The notes below the pieces were generated by a model. The model was not told the DNA's origin. It did no database searches and was given only the letters and a program-made list of their open reading frames with translations. 64,000 nt of DNA, taken from assembly GCF_003696345.1 (NCBI RefSeq), contig NZ_RFLX01000004.1, positions 62,001 through 126,000 on the forward strand, read 5' to 3'. The stretch comes from Teichococcus wenyumeiae (GTDB lineage: Bacteria; Pseudomonadota; Alphaproteobacteria; Acetobacterales; Acetobacteraceae). A program made the position numbers and the translations under genes. The stretch's first letter is position 1. Each line of letters begins with the position of its first letter. Below, in pieces: positions 1-7,756 of this stretch.

Positions 1-1
1 G

Positions 2-187
2 CGCAAGGAACTGGACAACGAGCTGAACCGCCGCGCCTTCGCGGACACGGCGGACCGCTTCTCCCTCAGCCCCGCGGCGCTGGACCGCAACCGCTACGAC
101 CGCTTCGCCCGCTTCCTGCACGGGCGGAAGATGATCGGCAGCGTGCCGCCGGTGGACAGCTACGCGGTGGAGCTGCCCCCGGCCTGA
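2..187 (+). CDS. C-terminal fragment, probable ABC transporter solute-binding protein
   Basis: The window opens inside a plus-strand reading frame whose last 61 codons end at TGA 185-187. The tail is rich in Arg, Asp and Phe and resembles the C-terminal helices of NMT1/ThiY-like periplasmic solute-binding proteins, but no diagnostic motif is visible in so short a piece. The next gene, prpB, converges on it 18 nt away. The family assignment is a weak inference; what is certain is only that a coding frame with the codon use of the neighbours ends here. Confidence 0.4.
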   Translation, partial: RKELDNELNRRAFADTADRFSLSPAALDRNRYDRFARFLHGRKMIGSVPPVDSYAVELPPA

Positions 188-205
188 CGCCTGCTGGCGG
201 TGCCG

Positions 206-1129
206 TCAGCTCCGCTGCGGCATCGCCTCCGGCACCACGGTCTGGATCAGCGTGCTGTCGAGCGACTCATAGGCATGGTAGTCGATGGTCTGGTACAGCT
301 CGGCGCGCGTCTGCATCCGGTCCACCATCTTGTGGGTGCCGCCGTCGCGGGCGATGGCGCCGTAGAGTTCTTCCATCCCCTTGGCCGCGACGCGCAGGTG
401 GCTCACCGGCCAGATCACCATCGCATAGCCCATCTCCTGGAACTCTTCCGCCGTGAAGAAGGGCGTGCGGCCGAACTCGGTCATGTTCGCCAGCAGCTTC
501 ACACCCGGCATGCGGCGGGCGAATTCGCGGAACATCTCGGCCGTGGTCAGCGCTTCCGGGAAGATCGCGTCGGCGCCGGCTTCCAGGTACAGCTTCGCGC
601 GCGCCACGGCACCGTCAATGCCCTCGCTCGCCGCCGCATCGGTGCGGGCGATCAGGTAGAGGTGCCGCCGCGCCTTGCGCGCCGCTGCCACCTTGGCCGC
701 CATGTCGCGCGCATCGGCCAGCTTCTTGTCGTTCAGGTGGCCGCACTTCTTCGGCAGCAACTGGTCTTCCAGATGCACGGCGCCAGCGCCGGCTTCCTCG
801 AAGGCGCGGACCATGTGCATGACGTTCAGCGCCTCGCCATAGCCGGTGTCGCCATCCACCAGCGCCGGCAGGCCGCTGGCGCGCGCCACCTGGCGGATAT
901 GCCAGGCCACGTCATCGACGGTGATCATGCCGAGGTCCGGCAGGCCCATGGTGGCCGACATCGCGGCGCCGGACATGTAGAGCGCCTCGAACCCCGCCTT
1001 CTTCGCCAGCAGCGACGCGATACCCAGATGCGCGCCGGGAATGCGCAAAATCTCCGGCCGCTCCAGCAGCGCGCGAAACCTTTGGCCCGCAGGGGCGTCC
1101 GGTAGGTCGTCGGCAATCACGTAGGGCAT
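206..1129 (-). CDS. prpB: Methylisocitrate lyase, isocitrate lyase/PEP mutase superfamily
   Basis: The 307-aa product has the signature KKCGH at residues 127-131, with the catalytic Cys, and the Mg-binding VDGDTGYG stretch near 91-98. The C-terminal pattern (MQTRAELYQTIDY, then YESLD) is typical of 2-methylisocitrate lyase, which splits 2-methylisocitrate into pyruvate and succinate in the propionate methylcitrate cycle. The start at 1129 was chosen over an upstream in-frame codon because GGAGAGGAG lies just before it and family similarity begins there. No prpC or prpD is adjacent, so other lyases or oxaloacetate decarboxylases of the superfamily remain possible. Confidence 0.8.
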   Translation of the reverse strand: MPYVIADDLPDAPAGQRFRALLERPEILRIPGAHLGIASLLAKKAGFEALYMSGAAMSATMGLPDLGMITVDDVAWHIRQVARASGLPALVDGDTGYGEALNVMHMVRAFEEAGAGAVHLEDQLLPKKCGHLNDKKLADARDMAAKVAAARKARRHLYLIARTDAAASEGIDGAVARAKLYLEAGADAIFPEALTTAEMFREFARRMPGVKLLANMTEFGRTPFFTAEEFQEMGYAMVIWPVSHLRVAAKGMEELYGAIARDGGTHKMVDRMQTRAELYQTIDYHAYESLDSTLIQTVVPEAMPQRS

Positions 1130-1270
1130 GGCTATTCTCCTCTCCGGACGATGCATCCTTCCTACACCGCGTCCCGAGTCGCCGCCATGGCAGCGCCCCT
1201 GGCCCTTTCCGTGACGCCGATCACGCCCTAGTTTTGCCAACGACCGTTACGGATCTCAGGGAGACCAGCC

Positions 1271-2068
1271 ATGGAAATGACCGGCGAAAGGCGCATCGAG
1301 GCGCCGCGCGAGACCGTCTGGCGCGCGTTGAACGACCCCGATGTGCTGCGCCAGTCGATCCCTGGCTGTGAGACGGTGGAGCGTATCGGCGACGACAGCT
1401 TCCAGGCTCGCGTGGCTGTGAAGCTGGGCCCGATGGCGGCGCGCTTCACCGGCAAGGTGCAGCTGACGAACATCAATCCGCCCGCCTCCTATACCATCGG
1501 CGGCGAGGGCAATGGCGGCGCCATGGGCTTCGCCAAGGGCGGCGCCGATGTCAGCCTGGAAGAGCTTTCCGCCACCGAGACGCTACTGAAATACGTCGTG
1601 AAGGCGCAGGTCGGCGGCAAGATGGCGCAGCTCGGCGCCCGGCTGATCGACAGCACCGCCAAGCAGATGGCCGACCAGTTCTTCAACCGTTTCGTCGCCC
1701 TGGTTTCTGCCCCGGCGCCCGCCGCCGCGGCCGAAGGCGTGCGTCCTTCCGAAGTGGCGGCGCTGCCCCCGGGCACCCGCCCCACCCCTGCCCCCGGCAC
1801 GCTGGTCGGCGATGCCACGCCGGAAGAGCGGCTGGGCGCCGCGACCCTGGCCGGCGCCGGGCTGGTGGAACATGCCGGCGGCACCCCGCCGGGCACGACG
1901 CGGGATGATATCGCCGGCCGCCCCAATATCCCCGCCACCCCGGCTCAACCTGTGCCGGTGAACCTGATGGCCCTGGCACCGACCGAGATCTTCGGCCTGC
2001 CGATCACCTTCTGGATCGGCAGCCTGGTCTGGCTGGTGCTGCTCGCGGTGCTCTTCCTGAATGGCTGA
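1271..2068 (+). CDS. CoxG-like SRPBCC family protein with C-terminal membrane anchor
   Basis: The first 145 or so residues of this 265-aa protein form an SRPBCC/polyketide-cyclase-like domain of the carbon monoxide dehydrogenase subunit G (CoxG) type, opening with an ERRIEAPRETVW strand and containing the family's LTNINPPASYTI and FAKGGADV patterns. A Pro/Ala-rich linker follows, then one membrane helix at about 240-263. CoxG is thought to recruit the Mo-hydroxylase to the membrane. GGGAG precedes the ATG. It is the first gene of a run of overlapping genes for Mo-hydroxylase maturation. Its own enzyme partner is not visible here. Confidence 0.8.
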   Translation: MEMTGERRIEAPRETVWRALNDPDVLRQSIPGCETVERIGDDSFQARVAVKLGPMAARFTGKVQLTNINPPASYTIGGEGNGGAMGFAKGGADVSLEELSATETLLKYVVKAQVGGKMAQLGARLIDSTAKQMADQFFNRFVALVSAPAPAAAAEGVRPSEVAALPPGTRPTPAPGTLVGDATPEERLGAATLAGAGLVEHAGGTPPGTTRDDIAGRPNIPATPAQPVPVNLMALAPTEIFGLPITFWIGSLVWLVLLAVLFLNG

Positions 2069-2978
2069 TTCCGGGTTCCCGGCTTCTGTCGAAGCCACCG
2101 AGCGTCTGCTGGCGGCCGGCGGCTATGTGGCCGACCGGGCGCTGGCGACCACGGTGCATCTGGCATTGACCATGGGCCGCCCCCTGTTTCTGGAGGGCGA
2201 GCCCGGCACCGGCAAGACCGAGATCGCCAAGGTCCTGGCCAGCGGCCTCGGCCGCAGGCTGGTGCGGCTGCAATGCTACGACGGACTGGACCTCGCCGGG
2301 GCTGCCTATGAGTGGAACCATGCGCGGCAGCTGATGGCCATCCGTCTGGCGGAGGCCTCTGGCGAGACGGACCGGCAGGCGCTGGAAGCGGGCATCTACG
2401 ACCGCCGCTTCCTGCAGGAACGCCCGCTGCTCTCGGCCCTGACCGGCAGCCCCGCCGTGCTGCTGATCGATGAGCTGGACCGCGCGGACGAGCCCTTTGA
2501 GGCCTTCCTGCTGGAGATCCTGGCTGATTTCCAGCTCTCCATCCCCGAGATCGGCACGATCCGGGCGGAGACGCCGCCGGTGGTGGTGCTGACCAGCAAC
2601 CGGACGCGGGAGGTGCATGACGCCATCCGCCGCCGCTGCCTCTACCACTGGGTCGACTACCCCGATGCGGCGCGGGAGCGTGCCATCCTGGACAGCCGCG
2701 CGCCGGGCCTGCCGGCGAAGCTCTCCGCCCAGGTGGTGGAATTCGTCCAGCGCATCCGCCAGGGCGACTATTTCAAGTATCCGGGCGTGGCGGAGACCAT
2801 CGACTGGGCCGCGGCCCTGGACGCCCTGAACGCCACGGAGCTGGAACCGGCGCTGGTGGACGAGACGCTGGGCGCCCTGCTGAAGTACCAGGACGACATC
2901 GCCAAGCTGCGCGGTGCCGAGGCCGCGCGGCTGCTGGAAGAGGTCAAGGCGCCACCCACGGTGGCGGTGCCGTTCTGA
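2061..2978 (+). CDS. MoxR-family AAA+ ATPase, CoxD-like
   Basis: The 305-aa protein has Walker A GEPGTGKT at residues 46-53 and a Walker B LLIDELDRAD near 134, the arrangement of MoxR AAA+ ATPases. CoxD of this family helps insert sulfur and copper into the [CuSMoO2] centre of CO dehydrogenase, and relatives act as chaperones for other Mo hydroxylases. The ATG overlaps the end of the coxG-like gene by 8 nt, and a VWA-domain gene follows directly, which is the classic MoxR-VWA pairing. The precise target enzyme cannot be read from this window. Confidence 0.85.
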   Translation: MADSGFPASVEATERLLAAGGYVADRALATTVHLALTMGRPLFLEGEPGTGKTEIAKVLASGLGRRLVRLQCYDGLDLAGAAYEWNHARQLMAIRLAEASGETDRQALEAGIYDRRFLQERPLLSALTGSPAVLLIDELDRADEPFEAFLLEILADFQLSIPEIGTIRAETPPVVVLTSNRTREVHDAIRRRCLYHWVDYPDAARERAILDSRAPGLPAKLSAQVVEFVQRIRQGDYFKYPGVAETIDWAAALDALNATELEPALVDETLGALLKYQDDIAKLRGAEAARLLEEVKAPPTVAVPF

Positions 2979-3013
2979 CGGCGCTCGCGGATAATCTGCT
3001 GGGCTTTGGCCGG

Positions 3014-4135
3014 ATGCTGCGCCGCGCCGGCCTGCCCATCGGCCCGGCGGAAATCCTGGCTGGCGCCGAGGCGCTCTCCCGCATCGAGCTCGGCGACCGC
3101 CAGCAGGCCCAGGCGGCCTTGCGCGCCACCCTCGTTCACCGGCGCGAGCATTTCGAGGTCTTCGACCAGGCCTTCGCGCTGTTCTGGCGGGCGCCCTCCG
3201 CCCCCGGAGAGGCCGAGGCGGGGGAAGTGGAACTGCTGGACAAGGCCCCGGCCGCTGCCCGCCGGGTCTCCGAGGCGCTGGGTGGCGGTGCCTCCCCTGC
3301 CCCGCCGAAGGTCGAGGCCCGCCCGGACATGGCCCTGACGGTCAGCGCCGGGGAACAGTTGCGGAAGATGGATTTCGAGGCGATGGGCGCGGGCGAGATC
3401 GCCGAGGCCAAGCGGGAGATCCGCCGCCTTGCCCTGCCGCTGGCCGCCCGCCCCACCCGCCGCTTCCGCCCCAATGCCGCCGGGCGCCGGACCGATCTGC
3501 GCGCGACCCTGAAGGAAAGCCTGCGCCAGGGCGGCGAGGTGCTGGATATCCGCCGGTCTGAACGCGTGGTGCGCCCGCCGCCGCTGGTGGCCATCTGCGA
3601 CATCTCCGGCAGCATGGCGCGCTACGCGCAGATTTTGCTGCATTTCCTGCATGCCGTCAGCAACGACCGGGACAGGGTCTCCACCTTCCTCTTCGGCACG
3701 CGGCTGACCAATATCACCCGACAGCTCCGGCACCGGGATGCCGAGGTGGCCTTCGAGATGGTCAGCCACATCGTGCCCGACTGGTCCGGCGGCACCCGCA
3801 TCGGGGAGGCGCTGGACCGCTTCAACCGGGACTGGTCCCGCCGCGTGCTAGGCCAGGGCGCGGTGGTGCTGCTGATCACCGACGGGCTGGAGCGCGGCGG
3901 GCCGGAAGAGCTGGCCCGGCTGGCGGCGGCCACCGACCGGCTGCGCCATTCCTGCCGCCGCCTGATCTGGCTGAACCCACTCTTGCGCTACGCGGGCTTC
4001 CAGCCGAAATCCCAGGGGGTGAGGACGATGCTGCCCTTGGTCCATGAGCATCGCCCCGTCCACAACATCGAGAGCCTGCGGTCGCTGGTGGAGACACTTT
4101 CGGCGCCGCAGTCGCGGGCAAGGATGCCGTCATGA
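3014..4135 (+). CDS. VWA domain protein, CoxE-like
   Basis: The 373-aa protein carries a von Willebrand A domain with the MIDAS residues DISGS at 196-200, a GGTRIG segment and a later LLITDG strand. It pairs with the MoxR-type ATPase upstream, as CoxD and CoxE do in Mo-hydroxylase maturation. The first ATG is at 3014, but the in-frame codons from 2975 onward (translated from CTG as LTALADNLLGFGR) already look like the family's N-terminus, so the true start may be a rare non-ATG codon at 2975 or 2996. The end overlaps the next gene by 4 nt. Confidence 0.82.
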   Translation: MLRRAGLPIGPAEILAGAEALSRIELGDRQQAQAALRATLVHRREHFEVFDQAFALFWRAPSAPGEAEAGEVELLDKAPAAARRVSEALGGGASPAPPKVEARPDMALTVSAGEQLRKMDFEAMGAGEIAEAKREIRRLALPLAARPTRRFRPNAAGRRTDLRATLKESLRQGGEVLDIRRSERVVRPPPLVAICDISGSMARYAQILLHFLHAVSNDRDRVSTFLFGTRLTNITRQLRHRDAEVAFEMVSHIVPDWSGGTRIGEALDRFNRDWSRRVLGQGAVVLLITDGLERGGPEELARLAAATDRLRHSCRRLIWLNPLLRYAGFQPKSQGVRTMLPLVHEHRPVHNIESLRSLVETLSAPQSRARMPS

Positions 4136-4452
4136 GCGACCGGGAAGACATTCTGGCGACCGCCGCCGGCTGGCTGGCCGAGGGCGAGACCGTGGCGCTG
4201 GCCACGGTGGTAGAAACCTGGGGCAGCTCGCCCCGCCCGCCGGGTTCGCAACTGGCGGTCACCGCTTCCGGCCGCATGGCGGGCAGCGTCTCGGGCGGTT
4301 GCATCGAGGGCGCGGTGGCGGATGTGGCGAAGCAGACCATGGACAGCGGCGCACCCCAGCTCCTGGACTTCGGCATCAGCGATGAGCGTGCCTGGGAGGT
4401 CGGGCTGGCCTGCGGCGGCAAGCTGAAGGTCTTCGTGGAGAAGCTGGCGTGA
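4132..4452 (+). CDS. XdhC/CoxI family protein, N-terminal domain only
   Basis: This 106-aa protein is the XdhC_CoxI domain alone, with the conserved VETWGSSPRPPGS and SVSGGCIEGAV motifs near residues 27-39 and 52-62. XdhC proteins bind molybdenum cofactor, assist its sulfuration and hand it to xanthine-dehydrogenase-type enzymes. In the usual single-chain XdhC this domain is followed by a Rossmann domain; here that second part is encoded by the next gene. ATGA overlaps join it to the upstream gene and GTGA joins it to the downstream one, so the three are translationally coupled. Confidence 0.85.
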   Translation: MSDREDILATAAGWLAEGETVALATVVETWGSSPRPPGSQLAVTASGRMAGSVSGGCIEGAVADVAKQTMDSGAPQLLDFGISDERAWEVGLACGGKLKVFVEKLA

Positions 4453-5144
4453 AGGCAGCCCTGCTCTCCCGCCTGCAGGAAGCCAAGGCGGCTGGCCGCC
4501 CTGTCGCCCTGCTGACGCGGCTTTCCGATGGCGAGCAGTTCCTCTACCCCGAGGACGCGCCCCCTGCCGCGCTGGCCGAGGCCACCGCTGCCGCCCTGGA
4601 GGCCGACAAGGCCGCGAACCTGACGGTGGAGGGCGCGGAATGGTTCATCCAGCCCCACAACCCGCCGCTGCGGCTGATCGTGGTCGGGGCGGTGCATGTG
4701 GCGCAGGCGCTGGTGCCGATGGCCGCCTGGCTTGGTTTCGCTGTGACGGTGGTGGACCCCCGCCGCGCCTTCGCGACCGAGGAACGCTTCAACGGCAGCG
4801 TCACGCTGCGCGACGAATGGCCGGACGAGGCCATGGAAGCCCTGGCGCCGGATACCCGCACCGCCATCGTCACCCTGACCCATGACCCCAAGCTCGACGA
4901 CCCGGCGCTGGAAGTGGCGCTGCGTTCCCCCGCCTTCTACATCGGCGCCCTGGGCAGCCGCCGCACCCATGCCAAGCGGGTGGCGCGGTTGCAGGAAGCC
5001 GGCTTCGGCGAGGAGGCCATTGCCCGCATCTCCGCCCCCATCGGGTTGGATATCGGCGCGGTGACGGCACCGGAGATCGCGCTGTCGATCATCTCCGAGG
5101 TGGTGGCGCGCCGCCGCGGCGCGGCGCTGGGCCTGCGGGCATGA
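4449..5144 (+). CDS. XdhC family protein, Rossmann (C-terminal) domain
   Basis: The 231-aa product begins at GTG 4449, which overlaps the TGA of the preceding XdhC-domain gene. It contains the XdhC Rossmann domain: a LRLIVVGAVHVAQAL dinucleotide-type turn near residues 75-89, VTVVDPRRAFA near 98-108 and the family-typical YIGALGSRRTHAKR near 164-177. Together with the upstream gene it rebuilds a full XdhC, the chaperone that supplies sulfurated Mo cofactor. It is not a frameshift artefact, since both halves have proper start, stop and 4-nt coupling. It ends by overlapping the next gene at ATGA. Confidence 0.85.
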   Translation: MKAALLSRLQEAKAAGRPVALLTRLSDGEQFLYPEDAPPAALAEATAAALEADKAANLTVEGAEWFIQPHNPPLRLIVVGAVHVAQALVPMAAWLGFAVTVVDPRRAFATEERFNGSVTLRDEWPDEAMEALAPDTRTAIVTLTHDPKLDDPALEVALRSPAFYIGALGSRRTHAKRVARLQEAGFGEEAIARISAPIGLDIGAVTAPEIALSIISEVVARRRGAALGLRA

Positions 5145-6790
5145 TCTTCGGCCCCACGCCACTGGCGGAAGCCGAGGGCGCCATCCTCGCCCATACCGTG
5201 CGCCTGGAAGGCCGTGTGCTGAAGAAGGGCACGCGGCTGAACGCCGGCGCCGTGGCGGCGCTGGCGGCATCCGGCCGGCAGGAGGTGATCGCCGCCCGCC
5301 TGGAGCCCGGCGATGTCGCGGAGGACGAGGCGGCGCACCGGATCGGCGAGGCCCTGCTCAGCCAGCACGTCGCCCGCACCCGCGCCGCGACCGGCCGGGT
5401 CAATCTGCGCTCCGAGGCCGCTGGGCTGCTGGTGGTGGATGCCCCCCTGGTGGACCGGCTGAACGCGCTGGATGAAAGCCTGACGCTGGCGACCCTGCCC
5501 AATTTCACCCCGGTCTCGGCCGGGGAGATGCTGGCCACGGCCAAGATCATCCCCTTCGCCATGTCGGGCGAGGTGCTGGAGGTGGCCGAGGGCATCGCCC
5601 GCAGCGGCCGCCTGCTGGGGGTGCATCCCTTCCGGCCGTTGAAGGTCGGGCTGGTGCTGACGGAGCTTCCCGGCCTCAAGGAAAGCATCATGGAAGGCGC
5701 GGTGGAGGCGACGGGCCAGCGCGTCGCCGGCCTGACCGGCACCCTCCTGCCGCCTGAGCGCTGCCCGCATGAGGAGGAGCCCATTGCCGCGGCCTTGCAC
5801 CGGCTGCTGCAGGCAGGCGCCGAGTTGCTGTTGATTGCCGGCGCCTCGGCTGTGGTGGACCGGCGGGATGCCGGGCCGGCGGCCATTGTCCGGGCCGGCG
5901 GGCGCATCGAGCATTTCGGCATGCCGGTGGACCCGGGGAACCTGATCTGCCTGGGCGAGATCGGCGAGATTCCCGCCATGGTGCTGCCCGGCTGCGCCCG
6001 CAGCCCGAAGCTGAACGGCTTCGACTGGGTGCTGCAACGCCTCTTCGCCGGGCTGCGTGTGAAGTCACGCGACGTGATGCGCATGGGCGTCGGCGGCCTG
6101 CTGAAGGAAATCGAGAGCCGCCCGCTGCCGCGCGCGGATGCGCCGAAGGGCCAGGCCAGCCCCGCCACACCCCGCCGCCGGCGGCAGGTAGCCGCCCTGG
6201 TGCTGGCCGCCGGCCGTTCCAGCCGCATGGCGCCACATAACAAGCTGCTGGTGCCGGACCGCGATGGCCGGCCCATGGTGGCGCGCGTGGTGGACAATGT
6301 GCTGGCATCCCAGGCACGCCCGGTGGTGGTGGTCACTGGCCATGACCGTGAGCAGGTGGAAGCGGCGCTGGCCGGCAAGCCCGTCACCTTCGTGCCGGCG
6401 GCGGATTATGCGGAGGGGCTTTCAGCCTCGCTTAAAGCCGGGTTGGCGGCGCTGCCGCCGGAGGCCGAGGGCTTCGTCATCTGCCTGGGCGACATGCCCC
6501 TGGTCAGCGGCGCCGGCATCGACCGCCTGCTGGGTGCCTTCGACCCGGAGGAAGGCCGCGCCGTGGTGATGCCCACCTTCCAGGGGCAGCACGGCAACCC
6601 GGTGCTCTGGTCGCGGGAATTCCTGCCGGAGATGATGGCGCTGACCGGCGACCAGGGCGCGCGCCGGTTGCTGCGCCGCCATGCCGAGCGGGTCTCGGAA
6701 GTGGAGATGCCCGACGACGCCGTGCTGCGCGACTTCGACACGCCCGAGGCCCTGGCGGCCCAGCCGGACTTCGCCGGGAAGCTTTCGTGA
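5141..6790 (+). CDS. MoeA-like molybdopterin-binding domain fused to MobA/MocA-like nucleotidyltransferase
   Basis: The 549-aa protein has two parts. Residues 1-330 are a MoCF_biosynth/MoeA-like region, with a GASAVVDRRDAGP loop where MoeA-type proteins have GGxS(V/A)xxxD and a PVDPGNLICLG segment. Residues 347-549 are a MobA/MocA-like nucleotidyltransferase with LAAGRSSRM near 353 and the metal-binding CLGDMPLV. The likely job is to attach a cytosine nucleotide to molybdopterin and control delivery, giving the MCD cofactor used by xanthine and CO dehydrogenases. It overlaps the XdhC gene by 4 nt and folK by 4 nt. Confidence 0.85.
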   Translation: MIFGPTPLAEAEGAILAHTVRLEGRVLKKGTRLNAGAVAALAASGRQEVIAARLEPGDVAEDEAAHRIGEALLSQHVARTRAATGRVNLRSEAAGLLVVDAPLVDRLNALDESLTLATLPNFTPVSAGEMLATAKIIPFAMSGEVLEVAEGIARSGRLLGVHPFRPLKVGLVLTELPGLKESIMEGAVEATGQRVAGLTGTLLPPERCPHEEEPIAAALHRLLQAGAELLLIAGASAVVDRRDAGPAAIVRAGGRIEHFGMPVDPGNLICLGEIGEIPAMVLPGCARSPKLNGFDWVLQRLFAGLRVKSRDVMRMGVGGLLKEIESRPLPRADAPKGQASPATPRRRRQVAALVLAAGRSSRMAPHNKLLVPDRDGRPMVARVVDNVLASQARPVVVVTGHDREQVEAALAGKPVTFVPAADYAEGLSASLKAGLAALPPEAEGFVICLGDMPLVSGAGIDRLLGAFDPEEGRAVVMPTFQGQHGNPVLWSREFLPEMMALTGDQGARRLLRRHAERVSEVEMPDDAVLRDFDTPEALAAQPDFAGKLS

Positions 6791-7278
6791 TCCTGATCGC
6801 CCTTGGGGCTAACCTGCCGGGGCAGGACGGCAGCGCGCCTCGCGCGACCTGCGAGGCCGCCGCGCGGGCGCTGGATAATATCCCTGGCCTGCGCCTGGTG
6901 GCGCTGTCCCGCTGGTGGTCCACCGCGCCCGAGCCACCGCTGCCCGGCGCCCCCTGGTATGTGAATGGCGTGGCTCGCTGTGAGGGCGACGTCGCTCCGG
7001 AAGTCCTCCTGGCCGCCCTTCAGGCGCTGGAGAACGCCGCCGGCCGGGTCCGCCCCTACCCCAACGCGCCGCGCACCCTGGACCTCGATATCATCGCCAT
7101 GGGCGAGACGGTCCGGGAGGCGCCAGACCCCATTCTGCCGCATCCGCGTGCCCATCTGCGGCGATTCGTCCTGCAGCCTTTGGCTGAAGTGGCGCCCGGC
7201 TGGGTGCATCCCGTGCTCGGGAAAAGCGTTCAGGATCTGCTGGTTACGCTTCCGCCTGCGGCGATGGAACCGTTCTGA
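6787..7278 (+). CDS. folK: 2-amino-4-hydroxy-6-hydroxymethyldihydropteridine pyrophosphokinase
   Basis: The 163-aa protein shows HPPK motifs: ALGANLP at the N-terminus, WWSTAPEP, the signature RPYPNAPRTLDLDII near 90-104 and LPHPRAHLRRFVL near 117-129. It transfers pyrophosphate from ATP to 6-hydroxymethyl-dihydropterin in folate synthesis. The GTG start at 6787 overlaps the stop of the Mo-cofactor fusion gene (GTGA), so folate and Mo-hydroxylase maturation genes are coupled. A short gap with a GGAGG site then leads to rpoZ. Confidence 0.93.
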   Translation: MILIALGANLPGQDGSAPRATCEAAARALDNIPGLRLVALSRWWSTAPEPPLPGAPWYVNGVARCEGDVAPEVLLAALQALENAAGRVRPYPNAPRTLDLDIIAMGETVREAPDPILPHPRAHLRRFVLQPLAEVAPGWVHPVLGKSVQDLLVTLPPAAMEPF

Positions 7279-7347
7279 TCTTGTGTTTCGCGCCTGCGGT
7301 GTCTATCTGGAAGGTTCCGCTGATCTGATGGATTTGGAGGCCTCACC

Positions 7348-7740
7348 ATGGCCCGCGTCACTGTTGAAGACTGCATTCTGCAAGTTCCCAACCGGTTTGA
7401 GCTGGTCCTGCTGGCCGCGCAGCGCGCCCGCAACATCAGCCGGGGTGAGGAACTGACCCTCGATCGCGACAACGACAAGAACCCCGTGGTTGCTCTGCGC
7501 GAGATTGCCGAACAGACGGTGGAGCTGCCTGCCCTGGAGCAGGACCTGGTGAAGTCCCTGCTGCGCGCGCCGGAGCCGGAGCCTGTCGAGGAAGAGGTGA
7601 TCGACCTGATCGCCACCGACGAGAACATCTTCGGCGTCATGGACGTGAGCGAAGAGCCGCTGCCGGATGCCGGCGCGGACGACATGTCGGGCGACGATAT
7701 CGAAGCAGCCATCGCCGCCGAGCTCGGCGGCCGCCGCTGA
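7348..7740 (+). CDS. rpoZ: RNA polymerase omega subunit
   Basis: The 130-aa protein opens with [20 protein letters not shown] and contains [11 protein letters not shown] and [11 protein letters not shown], the conserved core of the omega subunit. Omega stabilises beta-prime in RNA polymerase and forms part of the ppGpp site. A GGAGG sequence precedes the ATG. The acidic C-terminal extension from about residue 80 (many Glu and Asp) is typical of alphaproteobacterial forms. The ppGpp synthase gene rsh follows, the usual arrangement. Confidence 0.96.
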   Translation: MARVTVEDCILQVPNRFELVLLAAQRARNISRGEELTLDRDNDKNPVVALREIAEQTVELPALEQDLVKSLLRAPEPEPVEEEVIDLIATDENIFGVMDVSEEPLPDAGADDMSGDDIEAAIAAELGGRR

Positions 7741-7756
7741 CCGGGCGGGGGCTGGC

